Part shown: in pieces, positions 55,431 to 63,965 of the stretch
How positions within the stretch are numbered: position 1 is the first letter of the stretch
Layout of the letters: each line of letters begins with the position of its first letter
From: Jannaschia aquimarina
Lineage (GTDB): Bacteria; Pseudomonadota; Alphaproteobacteria; Rhodobacterales; Rhodobacteraceae
DNA: 64,000 nt
Reading direction: 5' to 3'
Assembly (NCBI RefSeq): GCF_000877395.1
Contig: NZ_JYFE01000046.1
Span: forward strand, 1 to 64,000
The notes under the pieces: model-generated
Seen by the model: the letters and a program-made list of their open reading frames with translations, nothing else
Databases searched by the model: none
What the model was told of the DNA's origin: nothing
Program-made: the position numbers and the translations under genes

Positions 55431-57377
55431 ATGACACGTCAGATCGTGCTCTGCGATTGCGCCGGCAGTCAGGACATCGACGCAGATGGTCTTTCGAGCG
55501 CGACCGGGCTGTCGGCCTCCAAGGCGTGCTCGCATCTTTGCACGCGTCAGATCGACGTGGCCGCCAAGGCGTTGAAGGCCGGGGACGCTTTGATCGCCTG
55601 CACGCAAGAGGCGGATACCTTTACCGCACTGGCCGAAGACCTGGGCCTGCCCGCCCCCGCGCTCGTCGATATCAGAGATCGCGCCGGTTGGACGGATGAC
55701 GGGCGTCCGACGCTGCCCAAGATGGCGGCGCTCGTGGCGGAGGCACAGCTTCCAGCCGCGCCCCACCCCACATTGGACGTGATCTCGGAAGGACTGTGCC
55801 TGATCGCGGGCCCTGCGGATGTCGCCTTCGAGTCGGCCGACCGGCTGAAGGATCATCTGTCGGTCACCGTGCTCATTGGACCGGACGATGCGGCCGACCC
55901 GCCGATAGATCGCGGCTGGGACCTCGTGAAGGGGACGATCCGCAATGCGACCGGCTCCTTGGGACGGTTCAGTCTACGGCTCGATCGGTTGCAGCAACTG
56001 GATCCGGCGGGACGGGACCGGACCTTCACATCCCCGCGGGACGGCGCCGAATCCGCCTGCGATATCCTGGTCGACTTGCGCGGCGAACCACCCCTCTTTC
56101 CCGCGCCCGAAAAGCGCGATGGGTACCTGCGCGCCGACCCCGGACATCCGCAGGCCGTCGCGGACGTCATTCTGGCTGCCTCGCACCTGTCGGGGACCTT
56201 CGAGAAGACGCTGCACGTGCGGACCGAGCCGCTGCTTTGCGCGCATTCGCGGGCCGAGCAGGTCGGCTGCACACGGTGCCTGGACCTCTGTCCGACCGGG
56301 GCGATCACTCCGAACGGAGAGCATATCTCCGTCGATCCCCTGATCTGCGCGGGCTGTGGGGCATGTTCCGCCGCCTGTCCGTCAGGGGCGATCGCGCTGG
56401 ATGCGCCACCGGTCGATGCGACGATGCGGCGGGTGCAGACACTTGCGACCGCCTACCGGATGGCAGGCGGCGACGCGCCGCGATTGCTGGTCGTCGACCC
56501 TCACGGCACCGAGATGATCGCATTGGCGGCACGCTATGGGCGTGGCCTGCCATCCGACGTCATTCCCATCGAGGTGGACGCCTTGAATGGGTTCGGGCAT
56601 GCCGAGGCGCTTGCGGGTCTGGCTGCGGGTTTTGGCGCGGTGATCTGGTTGCCTGCCCCGCGCACCGACAGGGCCGCGCTGGATGCGCAGGTGGCGCTGA
56701 CGCGCGCGCTTGCGCCGGATGCGTCGGCTCTCATCTTGGATGTGGGCGATCCCGATGCGATGGCGGACGCCCTGCGCAGCGATGCGCCTCCCGCGATCCA
56801 AAGCCCGATCCGTCCGATGGGCACTCGCCGCCAGATTGCCCGTCAGGCCGCCACGGCACTGAACGGCGGTGACGCGACCCTGCCTCTGCCCGACGGGGCG
56901 CCCTACGGTGCTGTTCTCGTCGACACCGAGGCCTGCACGCTCTGTCTGAGTTGCGTGTCGCTCTGCCCATCGGGAGCGCTCGGCGACAATCCGGACCGGC
57001 CGCAGCTCCGGTTTCAGGAAGATGCCTGCCTGCAATGCGGGCTCTGCGCCAACATCTGTCCCGAGGATGCGATCACGCTGGATCCGCGGATGGATACCAG
57101 TCCCGCCGCTCTCTCGCAGCGCGTGCTTCACGAGGAAGAACCGGCGCTCTGTATCGAATGCGGGGCTGCGTTCGGGGTCGCATCGACCATCGAGCGGATC
57201 GTGGCGAAGCTGGAAGGCCATTCCATGTTCGGCGGCGACCGCGCGCGCCTGATCCGGATGTGCAACGATTGCCGGATCGCCGCGCAGGTTCATTCCGCCG
57301 ACAATCCCTTCGCAAGCAATCCGCGCCCCCGCCCCCGCACCACCGCGGACGAGTTGTCGAAGCGGCGGGATCACTGA
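55431..57377 (+). CDS. Polyferredoxin-like 4Fe-4S protein of the formate dehydrogenase region
   Basis: A 648-residue cytosolic protein with at least four ferredoxin-type cluster motifs: CTRCLDLCPTGAI (from 280), CAGCGACSAACPSGAI (about 306), CTLCLSCVSLCPSGAL (about 502) and CLQCGLCANICPEDAI (about 533). Further cysteines lie near the N-terminus (8, 10, 33, 37) and in CIECG...CNDC near the C-terminus. The region between the two cluster pairs (about 330-480) resembles the HdrA/MvhD-like delta domains of electron-transfer proteins. GGGAGGAGGG precedes the ATG at 55431. It is divergent from the fdh operon. Its role is likely electron delivery or Fe-S/cofactor assembly (inference). Confidence 0.85.
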   Translation: MTRQIVLCDCAGSQDIDADGLSSATGLSASKACSHLCTRQIDVAAKALKAGDALIACTQEADTFTALAEDLGLPAPALVDIRDRAGWTDDGRPTLPKMAALVAEAQLPAAPHPTLDVISEGLCLIAGPADVAFESADRLKDHLSVTVLIGPDDAADPPIDRGWDLVKGTIRNATGSLGRFSLRLDRLQQLDPAGRDRTFTSPRDGAESACDILVDLRGEPPLFPAPEKRDGYLRADPGHPQAVADVILAASHLSGTFEKTLHVRTEPLLCAHSRAEQVGCTRCLDLCPTGAITPNGEHISVDPLICAGCGACSAACPSGAIALDAPPVDATMRRVQTLATAYRMAGGDAPRLLVVDPHGTEMIALAARYGRGLPSDVIPIEVDALNGFGHAEALAGLAAGFGAVIWLPAPRTDRAALDAQVALTRALAPDASALILDVGDPDAMADALRSDAPPAIQSPIRPMGTRRQIARQAATALNGGDATLPLPDGAPYGAVLVDTEACTLCLSCVSLCPSGALGDNPDRPQLRFQEDACLQCGLCANICPEDAITLDPRMDTSPAALSQRVLHEEEPALCIECGAAFGVASTIERIVAKLEGHSMFGGDRARLIRMCNDCRIAAQVHSADNPFASNPRPRPRTTADELSKRRDH

Positions 57378-58102
57378 TGCTGCAACGGAGCGCCCAAATC
57401 CGCCGCCGGAAGATCGGCGACATAGGCCAAGATCGCGTCGAGATCTTCGAGCGTCATGTCGACGGGCGCGATGGGGGACGGACGATCGATCGGAAAGGGC
57501 GGCGTGACGTCCGCGATCTGCGTGAAGGCGGGATGCGGATTGAGGACATAGAAAGTCTCGAAGCGCTGCGGCCAGTCATCCAGCGTGCGAAGCACCATGA
57601 AGGACGGCGAGGATCCGATCGCGTTCAGGCGACCGGCTTCCTCGACCGCGTGGCAGCGGGCGCAATGAACGCGGGAGATATCCAGGCCGAGAAGGGCATC
57701 GCCCTCGAAGCCACGATCGGCCGGACCCGCGCTGATCGTGGGCGGGCCCGTAAAGAGCGGATCGCCGCCAGGTGCATAGCTCGTCACCGTTTTGCGGCCC
57801 GTCTCGGACAGAAGCCAGTCCACGAAGGCCGGTCCGTCAGGGTGATCTTCCACGGACCTGATGTGCCAGACCTGCGTCTGGCCCTCGAAGACGGCCTGCC
57901 CCGTCTCTCCGAGGACCAGATCGGCCGGCGCGTTCCCATTCACCTGTTCGATCCGGACCCCGTACTTGAGAGAATAGCGCGGGGCGACGTGATCGATCAG
58001 CCCGGTCTCGGCAAGCTGGTCCGGTACGGCCACCCGCAAGGGTTCTGCCAAGGCCGGCATGGCGATGCAGAAAGCGGCGATGGCAGAGAGACATCGAAGC
58101 AT
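57371..58102 (-). CDS. Fusion of a reduced TupA-like binding domain and cytochrome c
   Basis: A 243-residue periplasmic protein. After a signal peptide (1-19) residues 21-118 align by eye with TupA of this window at both ends: LRVAVPDQLAETGLIDHVAP versus MRLAVTTSFHNSGLSDVLLP, and FVDWLLSETGRKTVTSYAPGGDPLF versus LEDWLTSATAQALIDDYRIAGEQLF. The whole central lobe of TupA is absent. A monoheme cytochrome c domain follows with CARCH (C147, C150, H151) and a possible Met ligand at M216. Convergent with the polyferredoxin gene (7-bp overlap). Its function is unknown; it may be an electron carrier for formate dehydrogenase. Confidence 0.75.
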   Translation of the reverse strand: MLRCLSAIAAFCIAMPALAEPLRVAVPDQLAETGLIDHVAPRYSLKYGVRIEQVNGNAPADLVLGETGQAVFEGQTQVWHIRSVEDHPDGPAFVDWLLSETGRKTVTSYAPGGDPLFTGPPTISAGPADRGFEGDALLGLDISRVHCARCHAVEEAGRLNAIGSSPSFMVLRTLDDWPQRFETFYVLNPHPAFTQIADVTPPFPIDRPSPIAPVDMTLEDLDAILAYVADLPAADLGAPLQHQ

Positions 58103-58157
58103 GCCGACAGGGTAGCCGTTCCACTCATCTCTTCAACCTTAAGCTGAAGGCAGATCC

Positions 58158-58349
58158 ATGAGCGACGATTTCAACATGTCGATGCGCAAGTTCCTCAAGC
58201 AGGTCGGCGTTACCTCGCAGCAGGCCATCGAAGAGGCGATGCGTGAGAACGATACCGCCGGCAAGAGCTTTACCGCCCGGGCCGTCATCACGATCGATGG
58301 CCTCGATCTTGAGCACGTCGTCGAAGGCAAGATCGAAGGCGCGCAGTGA
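58158..58349 (+). CDS. DUF6494 small protein
   Basis: A 63-residue cytosolic protein (SDDFNMSMRKFLKQVGVTSQ then QAIEEAMRE and FTARAVITIDGLDLEHVVEG). It matches a small alphaproteobacterial family annotated as DUF6494, from memory. AAGG lies before the ATG. Its TGA overlaps the GTG start of the Mrp gene (GTGA), so it heads a four-gene overlapping operon. Confidence 0.8.
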   Translation: MSDDFNMSMRKFLKQVGVTSQQAIEEAMRENDTAGKSFTARAVITIDGLDLEHVVEGKIEGAQ

Positions 58350-59401
58350 TCGACCGTGAGACCGCCCTTGCGGCCCTGAAAGCCATCGAGACACCGGCAG
58401 GGGGGGACGTCGTATCGGCGGGCGTCGTTCGGGCGTTGACAGTGTCGGACGGCGCCGTCCGTTTCGTCATGGAGATCGACCCGGCGCAAGCACAGGCCTT
58501 CGAGCCGATCAAGACCGCTGCCGAAGCCGCGCTGAAAGCCGCGGGCGCTGACGCTGTCTCGATCGTCTTGACCGGCCACACCGAAAAGGCCCCGCCCGAC
58601 GTTCGGATGGGCAAAAAATCGGAGCCTAAGGGACCAGAGCCCGTGCCGGGCATCGCGCGACTGATCGCCGTCGCCAGCGGGAAGGGCGGTGTCGGAAAGT
58701 CCACGGTCTCTTCGAACCTCGCCTGCGCGCTTGCGCAAAAGGGCCTGCGGGTCGGATTGCTGGACGCTGATGTCTACGGCCCTTCACAACCCCGTATGCT
58801 GGGCATCTCGGGCCGTCCAAGCAGCCCCGATGGCAAGACCATCCTCCCGATGCGCAACCACGGCGTCACCGCCATGTCGCTGGGCCTGATGACAAATGAC
58901 GATCAGGCAGTGGTTTGGCGCGGTCCCATGTTGATGGGCGCGTTGCAGCAGATGCTGTTCCAGGTGCAATGGGGGGCCCTGGACGTCCTGTTGGTCGATC
59001 TGCCGCCGGGAACGGGGGACGTGCAGATGACGCTGGCCCAGAAAGCACGCGTCGATGGGGCCATCGTCGTTTCCACGCCGCAGGATGTCGCGCTGCTCGA
59101 CGCCCGCAAGGGGATCGACATGTTCCAGCAACTCAACGTCCCGCTCCTCGGGCTGATCGAGAACATGAGCACGCACATCTGCTCCAAGTGCGGGCACGAG
59201 GATCCCGTTTTCGGTCATGGAGGGGTTGCGGCGGAGGCGCGAAAGCTGGGTGTCCCGCTGCTCGCCGAGATCCCTCTGCATATCGATATCCGGCTCGCCG
59301 CCGATGGAGGGGCGCCGATCGTCGTCAGCAAGCCCGAAAGCGCACAGGCCCGCGCCTTCCATCAGGTTGCGGATGCCCTGACGGAGAGCGTTCTGGCATG
59401 A
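58346..59401 (+). CDS. Mrp/ApbC-family Fe-S cluster carrier ATPase
   Basis: A P-loop ATPase that binds and transfers Fe-S clusters. The 351 residues have an N-terminal MIP18/DUF59-like domain (1-80), the deviant Walker A ASGKGGVGKSTVSSN (about 110-124), LLDADVYGPSQPRMLG, the switch DLPPGTGDVQMTLAQ, and the dimer-bridging CxxC pair C279/C282 (HICSKCGHED). The N-terminal domain lacks the usual DPE/DPEL motif (reads IETPAGGDVVSAGVV). Start GTG at 58346. Presence here suggests it supplies clusters to the Fe-S-rich formate dehydrogenase proteins (inference). Confidence 0.93.
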   Translation: MIDRETALAALKAIETPAGGDVVSAGVVRALTVSDGAVRFVMEIDPAQAQAFEPIKTAAEAALKAAGADAVSIVLTGHTEKAPPDVRMGKKSEPKGPEPVPGIARLIAVASGKGGVGKSTVSSNLACALAQKGLRVGLLDADVYGPSQPRMLGISGRPSSPDGKTILPMRNHGVTAMSLGLMTNDDQAVVWRGPMLMGALQQMLFQVQWGALDVLLVDLPPGTGDVQMTLAQKARVDGAIVVSTPQDVALLDARKGIDMFQQLNVPLLGLIENMSTHICSKCGHEDPVFGHGGVAAEARKLGVPLLAEIPLHIDIRLAADGGAPIVVSKPESAQARAFHQVADALTESVLA

Positions 59402-60075
59402 ACCTGCCGCCTCTGTTCCAAGGCGTCGAGGTGGAACATGACCCGCTCGCATACCTGCGTCAGCGGGCATCGGAGGGATGCGATGCGGGGTTGCTGGCAT
59501 ATCGTCTGACGGCACAGGATCTGTCGGCGGCTCTCGTCCTTGCGCCGGAAGTGCCGCTTTCCCAAGCGGTGGCGATGCTGCCGGTAGCGTCCGTTGGATT
59601 GCAGAATGCACTCGGCGCGATCGGTCCGCCGGAGGTTGCGGTTCATTTGGGCTGGGACGGCACGATCTACCTGAACGACGGAATATGCGGACACATTGCT
59701 ATCACGGCAGATACCGACGTTCCGGAGGCGACACCGAATTGGTTGATCGTCAGCATAACGCTCGTCTTGCAGCCGAAGGAGGGGGAACAATCCCCGCCCA
59801 CCGAAACCTCACTCGCAGCGGAGGGTTGCGGTGAAATCGACCCCGAACAGCTGTTGGAAGCGTGGGCTCGCCACACTCTCGTTTGGATCGACCGATGGGA
59901 GTCCGAAGGGCCGCGACCCGTCCATGCGGAGTGGTCCGGGCTACTCCGCGGCTTGCATGAAACGACGCCGGCGGGCACCTTTATCGGAACGGATGAGGCG
60001 TTTGGAATGCTGCTGCGTGATGCGGAGGGCCAGACGACCCTGGTCCCTCTGACAACCCATCTGGAGCGGCCATGA
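59398..60075 (+). CDS. Biotin/lipoate protein ligase-like protein (BPL_LplA_LipB_2)
   Basis: A 225-residue protein similar to the BPL_LplA_LipB_2 family: ALVLAPEVPLSQAVAMLPV, GLQNALGAIGPPEVAVHLGWDGTIYLNDG, and a C-terminal block with WARHTLVWIDRWESEGPRPVHAEWSGLLRG. It keeps the ligase core pattern (NALGAI...PPEVAVHLGWDG...G-x-C-G) but its substrate is unknown; the nearby Fe-S and cofactor genes hint at a modification step other than biotin attachment. The ATG at 59398 overlaps the Mrp stop by 4 nt. Confidence 0.82.
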   Translation: MNLPPLFQGVEVEHDPLAYLRQRASEGCDAGLLAYRLTAQDLSAALVLAPEVPLSQAVAMLPVASVGLQNALGAIGPPEVAVHLGWDGTIYLNDGICGHIAITADTDVPEATPNWLIVSITLVLQPKEGEQSPPTETSLAAEGCGEIDPEQLLEAWARHTLVWIDRWESEGPRPVHAEWSGLLRGLHETTPAGTFIGTDEAFGMLLRDAEGQTTLVPLTTHLERP

Positions 60076-60551
60076 GACTTGCCCGCGCGATCCACTTCGA
60101 TGAGAGCGACCAGCGCGTTTTCGCCAGCCCGGCACGAACCGGCGAATGGTGCATCTCGGGCGGGTTCGAATTCTCCGATTGGACAGAGGCCGATCTCACG
60201 GGCAAGCCGAGGCAGGCATTCGCGAATGGATGGTTTGGGCTGGAAACCTTTGGCCGCGTCACCTTCGTCGCCGTGACTGAAGCCACGCAGGTCGAGATCG
60301 ACGCGCTGACCGATGCTTTGGCCGCACATTTCGTCACCTATTATGGCGCACCTTCCATCGAGGCCGCCCGTCCGGTCGCCATGGAGGAGGTGCGCCACAT
60401 GGCCGAGCTCTGTGACGATCATGCGCCGAATACCCTTCTGACAGTTGCCAGAGAGCTGACACCGTCGGGCGTGCGCGAAGCGTTTCGAGTCATCGAACCG
60501 CGCGAAGCCGGGCTCGACCAGTTCGCGATCCACGGCTCGCCCGACGGGTGA
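60072..60551 (+). CDS. DUF6505 protein
   Basis: A 159-residue cytosolic protein (MRLARAIHFDESDQRVF at the start, then GEWCISGGFEFSDWTEADLTGKPRQAFANGWFGLETFGR). It matches the Rhodobacteraceae DUF6505 family, recalled as a steady neighbour of the ligase-like gene. Its ATG overlaps the upstream stop (ATGA). Last gene of the DUF6494-mrp-ligase-DUF6505 operon; the convergent tupA begins 3 bp after its stop. Function unknown. Confidence 0.8.
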   Translation: MRLARAIHFDESDQRVFASPARTGEWCISGGFEFSDWTEADLTGKPRQAFANGWFGLETFGRVTFVAVTEATQVEIDALTDALAAHFVTYYGAPSIEAARPVAMEEVRHMAELCDDHAPNTLLTVARELTPSGVREAFRVIEPREAGLDQFAIHGSPDG

Positions 60552-60554
60552 CGC

Positions 60555-61358
60555 CTATTCGTCGCGCGGCTGGGCGTTGAAGACGAAGAGCTGTTCGCCC
60601 GCGATCCTGTAATCGTCGATCAGCGCCTGCGCGGTGGCCGATGTCAGCCAGTCTTCGAGCGTTGCGGCCGCATCCGCCTTCACGTGCGCGTGACGAGCAG
60701 CGCTCACGGGAAGGTAGGCATATTGATTGAACAGGACAGGATCACCTGAATAGAGCAACTCCATCCCGTCCTTATTGCCGAAGTTCAGCCAGGATGCGCG
60801 ATCCGACAGGATATAGGCGCCCAATCCCGCGGCCGTGTTGAGGGCCGCGCCCATACCGGCGCCGACCTCACGATACCAACCCTCATCGATCGACGCATCG
60901 GATGCGGCCCAGAGGGACAGCTCCATCTTGTGGGTTCCGCTATCGTCGCCTCGGCTCACGAAGGGGACGCGCGTGCTGGCGATCCGTTCCAGCGCGACGA
61001 CGGCACTTTCAGATGCGGAGATGCCGGCGGGATCCTCGCGCGGCCCGACCAAGACGAAGTCGTTGTACATTATCTCTCGCCGGTGGGTTCCGAAACCGTT
61101 GGCGACGAAGGCGTCCTCGGCTGCCCGAGAATGAACGAGGATCGCATCGACATCGCCGGCCTCGCCAAGGCGGATCGCCTGCCCGGTCCCGACAACCAAG
61201 AGCTGAACCTCGAGACCCGTATCCCGCTCTATCGCAGGCAAGAGCACATCAGAGAGGCCGGAATTATGGAATGAGGTCGTGACCGCAAGCCGCATCGTCT
61301 CGGCTTGAGCCACAGCTCCGACACATGCGAACACCATCGCGACGAGGAGTCTGATCAT
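60555..61358 (-). CDS. tupA: Tungstate-binding protein TupA-like (ABC transporter)
   Basis: Periplasmic binding protein of a tungstate (possibly molybdate) importer. The 267-residue protein has a signal peptide (1-19) and the TupA signature LAVTTSFHNSGLSDVLLP, GTGQAIRLGEAGDVDAILVHSRAAEDAFV, and SRGDDSGTHKMELSLW with conserved oxyanion-contact residues. The start overlaps the tupC stop by 4 nt. TupA selects tungstate over molybdate in characterised systems, which fits a tungsten formate dehydrogenase. Confidence 0.9.
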   Translation of the reverse strand: MIRLLVAMVFACVGAVAQAETMRLAVTTSFHNSGLSDVLLPAIERDTGLEVQLLVVGTGQAIRLGEAGDVDAILVHSRAAEDAFVANGFGTHRREIMYNDFVLVGPREDPAGISASESAVVALERIASTRVPFVSRGDDSGTHKMELSLWAASDASIDEGWYREVGAGMGAALNTAAGLGAYILSDRASWLNFGNKDGMELLYSGDPVLFNQYAYLPVSAARHAHVKADAAATLEDWLTSATAQALIDDYRIAGEQLFVFNAQPRDE

Positions 61359-62068
61359 TCGACGATATCTCCATTCAGGAAAGCGCGTGCCGATGGGGTT
61401 TGTGGATCCGTCAGGAAATTGGCTGCAGGCCCACTCTCATGCAAGCGGCCCCGGTGCAAAAACCATATCTCATCCGCAAGCCGGCGGGCCTGCCCCATAT
61501 CGTGGGTCGACATCACGATCCGTGTTCCCGAAGCCGCGGCTTCCAGGAGCAGGGCTTCGATCTCTCGGATCGCGGATCCATCGAGAGAGGCACAGGGCTC
61601 ATCAAGGAAGACGAGGTCTGGCTCGATGACGAGGGCGCGGGCGATCGCGAGCTTCTGGGACTCGCCTCCGGAAAGGTCCGTTCCCGGACGATCTGCCATC
61701 TCGTCGAGACCGACCCGCCTGACCCAGGCCATTGCCCGTTCGCGCGCAACGCCCCGCGCCACGCCGCGAAGTCTGAGTGGGAAGGCCACATTCGCGAGCA
61801 CCGAGCGATGCAGGACCACCGGGCGTTGAAATACGAACGCCTGACGTTTGCGCGCCTCATCCATGGGACAGGCCCATTCGATCCCTCCCTCGGAAAGGCG
61901 GGCAATGCCATGCAGCATCCTGAGAAGGCTGGTCTTTCCCGAGCCGTTTGGACCGATCACGATCGTGATCCCCATCCCTTCCAGTCTTACGTCGATGGGT
62001 CCCGCGAGGATCTTTCCACGGCGTCGCGTGACCGCCCCTCGAACATTGAGCGGAAGAAGTGTCACCAA
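61355..62068 (-). CDS. tupC: ABC transporter ATP-binding protein (TupC-like)
   Basis: A 237-residue ATPase with Walker A IGPNGSGKTSL (38-48), the Q-loop in QAFVFQRPVVL, signature DLSGGESQKLAIARAL, Walker B LVFLDEP and the H-loop in MSTHDMGQARRLADEIWFLHRGRL. It powers tungstate uptake with TupA and TupB. Its start overlaps the tupB stop by 7 nt and its stop overlaps the tupA start by 4 nt. The gene order tupB-tupC-tupA is one operon. Confidence 0.92.
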   Translation of the reverse strand: MVTLLPLNVRGAVTRRRGKILAGPIDVRLEGMGITIVIGPNGSGKTSLLRMLHGIARLSEGGIEWACPMDEARKRQAFVFQRPVVLHRSVLANVAFPLRLRGVARGVARERAMAWVRRVGLDEMADRPGTDLSGGESQKLAIARALVIEPDLVFLDEPCASLDGSAIREIEALLLEAAASGTRIVMSTHDMGQARRLADEIWFLHRGRLHESGPAANFLTDPQTPSARAFLNGDIVE

Positions 62069-62766
62069 CGGCCCTCTACCTCTGTTCGGCCAAGGCGATG
62101 GATTGCCAGATTAACTGCAACCGCAAGTCCTATGAGGACGAAGCCGAGACCGAGTGCGAGGGCGAAGTCTCCGCGCCCCGTTTCAAGCGCGATCGCTGTC
62201 GTCAGGACACGGGTCGCGTTATCGATGTTGCCACCGACGATCATGATCGCCCCCACCTCGCCGATCGCCCGGCCGAAGCCGGCCAGTGCGGCTGTCAGGA
62301 GCGCCCTTCGAGCGTCCCAAAGCAAGGCCCGAATCCGCTGCCCTTGCGTCGCGTTCATCGAGATCAGCAGATCGTGATACTGCGCCCAGAGATCTCGCAA
62401 CGATTGATGTGCGATCGACGCGATCAACGGGACGATGATGATGACCTGGGCGATGATCATCGCAGTCGGCGTGAACAGCAGACCCAGCACACCGAACGGT
62501 CCGCTTCGCGATAGAAGGACGTAGACGATCAGGCCGACGACAACTGGCGGCAGGCCCATCAGGGCATTCAGCACCGCAATGACGAGCCGACGCAGTCTGA
62601 ACCGCCTGACCGAGAGGAGTGCGGCGACCGGGAACGCAATAAAGCATGCAATCACGAGCGCTGTGAGAGTCACCTGCAACGATCGGAGGGTGATCTCGAC
62701 GAGTTCCGGGTCGAGCGTGATCACAAGCCAGCCGGCTTGAACCAGTCCGTCCCACAAGTCGTTCAT
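62062..62766 (-). CDS. tupB: ABC transporter permease (TupB-like)
   Basis: A 234-residue membrane subunit with about five to six hydrophobic segments (LTALVIACFIAFPVAALLSV, LIVYVLLSRSGPFGVLGLLF, IIAQVIIIVPLIASIAHQSL, ADFALALGLGFVLIGLAVAVNLAIH, the last read as GDFALALG...). The cytoplasmic EAA-like loop AALAGFGRAIGEVGAIMIVGGNI docks the ATPase. First gene of the tupBCA operon. Confidence 0.9.
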   Translation of the reverse strand: MNDLWDGLVQAGWLVITLDPELVEITLRSLQVTLTALVIACFIAFPVAALLSVRRFRLRRLVIAVLNALMGLPPVVVGLIVYVLLSRSGPFGVLGLLFTPTAMIIAQVIIIVPLIASIAHQSLRDLWAQYHDLLISMNATQGQRIRALLWDARRALLTAALAGFGRAIGEVGAIMIVGGNIDNATRVLTTAIALETGRGDFALALGLGFVLIGLAVAVNLAIHRLGRTEVEGRW

Positions 62767-62825
62767 CGGGCCCCTCCCGATCGCGGACGTTATGGGTTAC
62801 GCGGCCCGGACGGAAGGCGCCCGCC

Positions 62826-62858
62826 ACGAAAAACGCCGCCTGAGGGCGGCGCTTTCGG
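62826..62858 (-). terminator. Rho-independent terminator next to a tRNA 3' fragment
   Basis: On the minus strand the stem GCGCCGCC...GGCGGCGT, loop CTCA, is followed by TTTTTC. It stands where the terminator of a tRNA gene would be, directly after the CCA-like end at 62860-62872. Confidence 0.75.
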
Positions 62859-62859
62859 C

Positions 62860-62872
62860 TGGTTGCGGGGGC
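62860..62872 (-). other. 13-nt tRNA-fMet-like 3' end (possible integration scar)
   Basis: GCCCCCGCAACCA on the minus strand equals the acceptor 3' strand plus discriminator and CCA of bacterial initiator tRNA. The sequence upstream (CGTGAGTTGCAA) cannot form a T-arm, so no tRNA is present. With the terminator that follows, it looks like the retained end of a tRNA attachment site. Confidence 0.5.
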
Positions 62873-63047
62873 TTGCAACTCACGATTTCTGCGGTTGGTC
62901 GAGAGCGTGGTCCCGCGGCTTGCGGCGTAGAAGTGGCCACCAAATCGTGCAACAGGGCCAACAGTGCTCTTTCAACCCTCGCGACGACAAAGGGGAGAGC
63001 CGAGACATCCTGTGCACGCGATCCGCACATGCAGCACCCCAACCGCG

Positions 63048-63965
63048 CTAAATTGCTGTGGCTTCGGTCCGATTCCCCATGGCAGTTGCATGTTCGGGTA
63101 CCGCAAGTCGCACCACAACTCCGGCCGTAAGATCACAAAGGGCACCCGGCCGTCCTGAATAGCTCCCAGAGACCGGCACGAGATGATGAATGTCGCGACC
63201 GACTGCAACTGGAATCAGGTTCTGCGACCCGACGCTTCGGTTCGTTGGATCAAAGGCAATCCAACCAGCCCCTGGGACAAATATCTCGACCCAAGCATGC
63301 GTAGACCCTGAACCCAGCGACCCAACGAGGCTCATTTCGGGATCGGACAGATAGCCGGAGACGATGCGAGCTCCCAGGCCAAGACGGCGGGCTGCCTCTG
63401 CAAGCAGGACCGCGAAGTCGCGACACGAGCCCCATCGCCGGTCGAGCGTCTCGATCGGTGACTGGGTGCCTTCAGTGTCGCGGCTTTGGTAGGCAATCTG
63501 GGTGAACACACCATTGCTGATGTCCTTCAGCAGAGACAGCGTGTCGGTCGGACGCGCCATGACAAATCCCTCGACCCATCGGGAAAGCCGGCCGTCCGGG
63601 TCGGGGTATTGCGGAACAGTCAACGCGCCCAGATCAGTCCATTCGTCGGCAGCGTAGACAAAGGGGTAACTGGCAGCCGAGGCAGCTATGGCAAAGACCG
63701 GCCACGCAGGCGCGGTGAGCTCCACGGTGGCGCGGCTCTCGATCACCAGATGATCTGTCAGGCCGTCAAAAACAGCGGTGGCGACAGCGTTGCCGGCCAC
63801 GTCGTGCGCCCAAGTCACCGTCGCCGTCGGAGAAATGGAGAGGGCATGTGCCAGTAGTCGCAGTTCCCTTGTTTCTCGGGGACGTAGCATCGCCCGATGG
63901 GGTCCAAGAGGGACCTTTTGACGGTATCTGTAGGTCGTGGTGTGAACGATCTCGAGGCAGGCCAA
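63048..63965 (-). CDS. Transglutaminase-like protease family protein
   Basis: A 305-residue protein with the bacterial transglutaminase N-terminal domain ([32 protein letters not shown]) and a Transglut_core domain with the complete triad C181 ([13 protein letters not shown]), H223 (STHAWVEIF) and D239 (FDPTN). Such proteins are papain-like cysteine peptidases, often cytosolic in alphaproteobacteria; substrate unknown. The start is uncertain: a TTG at 63965 gives the expected N-terminus, but the frame stays open to the window edge (NPDWNIILA), so the true start may lie beyond it. Confidence 0.85.
   Translation of the reverse strand: MACLEIVHTTTYRYRQKVPLGPHRAMLRPRETRELRLLAHALSISPTATVTWAHDVAGNAVATAVFDGLTDHLVIESRATVELTAPAWPVFAIAASAASYPFVYAADEWTDLGALTVPQYPDPDGRLSRWVEGFVMARPTDTLSLLKDISNGVFTQIAYQSRDTEGTQSPIETLDRRWGSCRDFAVLLAEAARRLGLGARIVSGYLSDPEMSLVGSLGSGSTHAWVEIFVPGAGWIAFDPTNRSVGSQNLIPVAVGRDIHHLVPVSGSYSGRPGALCDLTAGVVVRLAVPEHATAMGNRTEATAI

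Noticed and set aside
62860-62945. Possible tRNA gene ending at the CCA-like sequence
   Set aside because: No T-loop (GGTTCRANTCC), anticodon arm or matching 5' acceptor strand can be found; only the 3' end matches.
62797-63042. 81-codon leftward open frame
   Set aside because: It runs through the tRNA fragment and the terminator and has no ribosome-binding site or recognisable domain, so it is probably non-coding.
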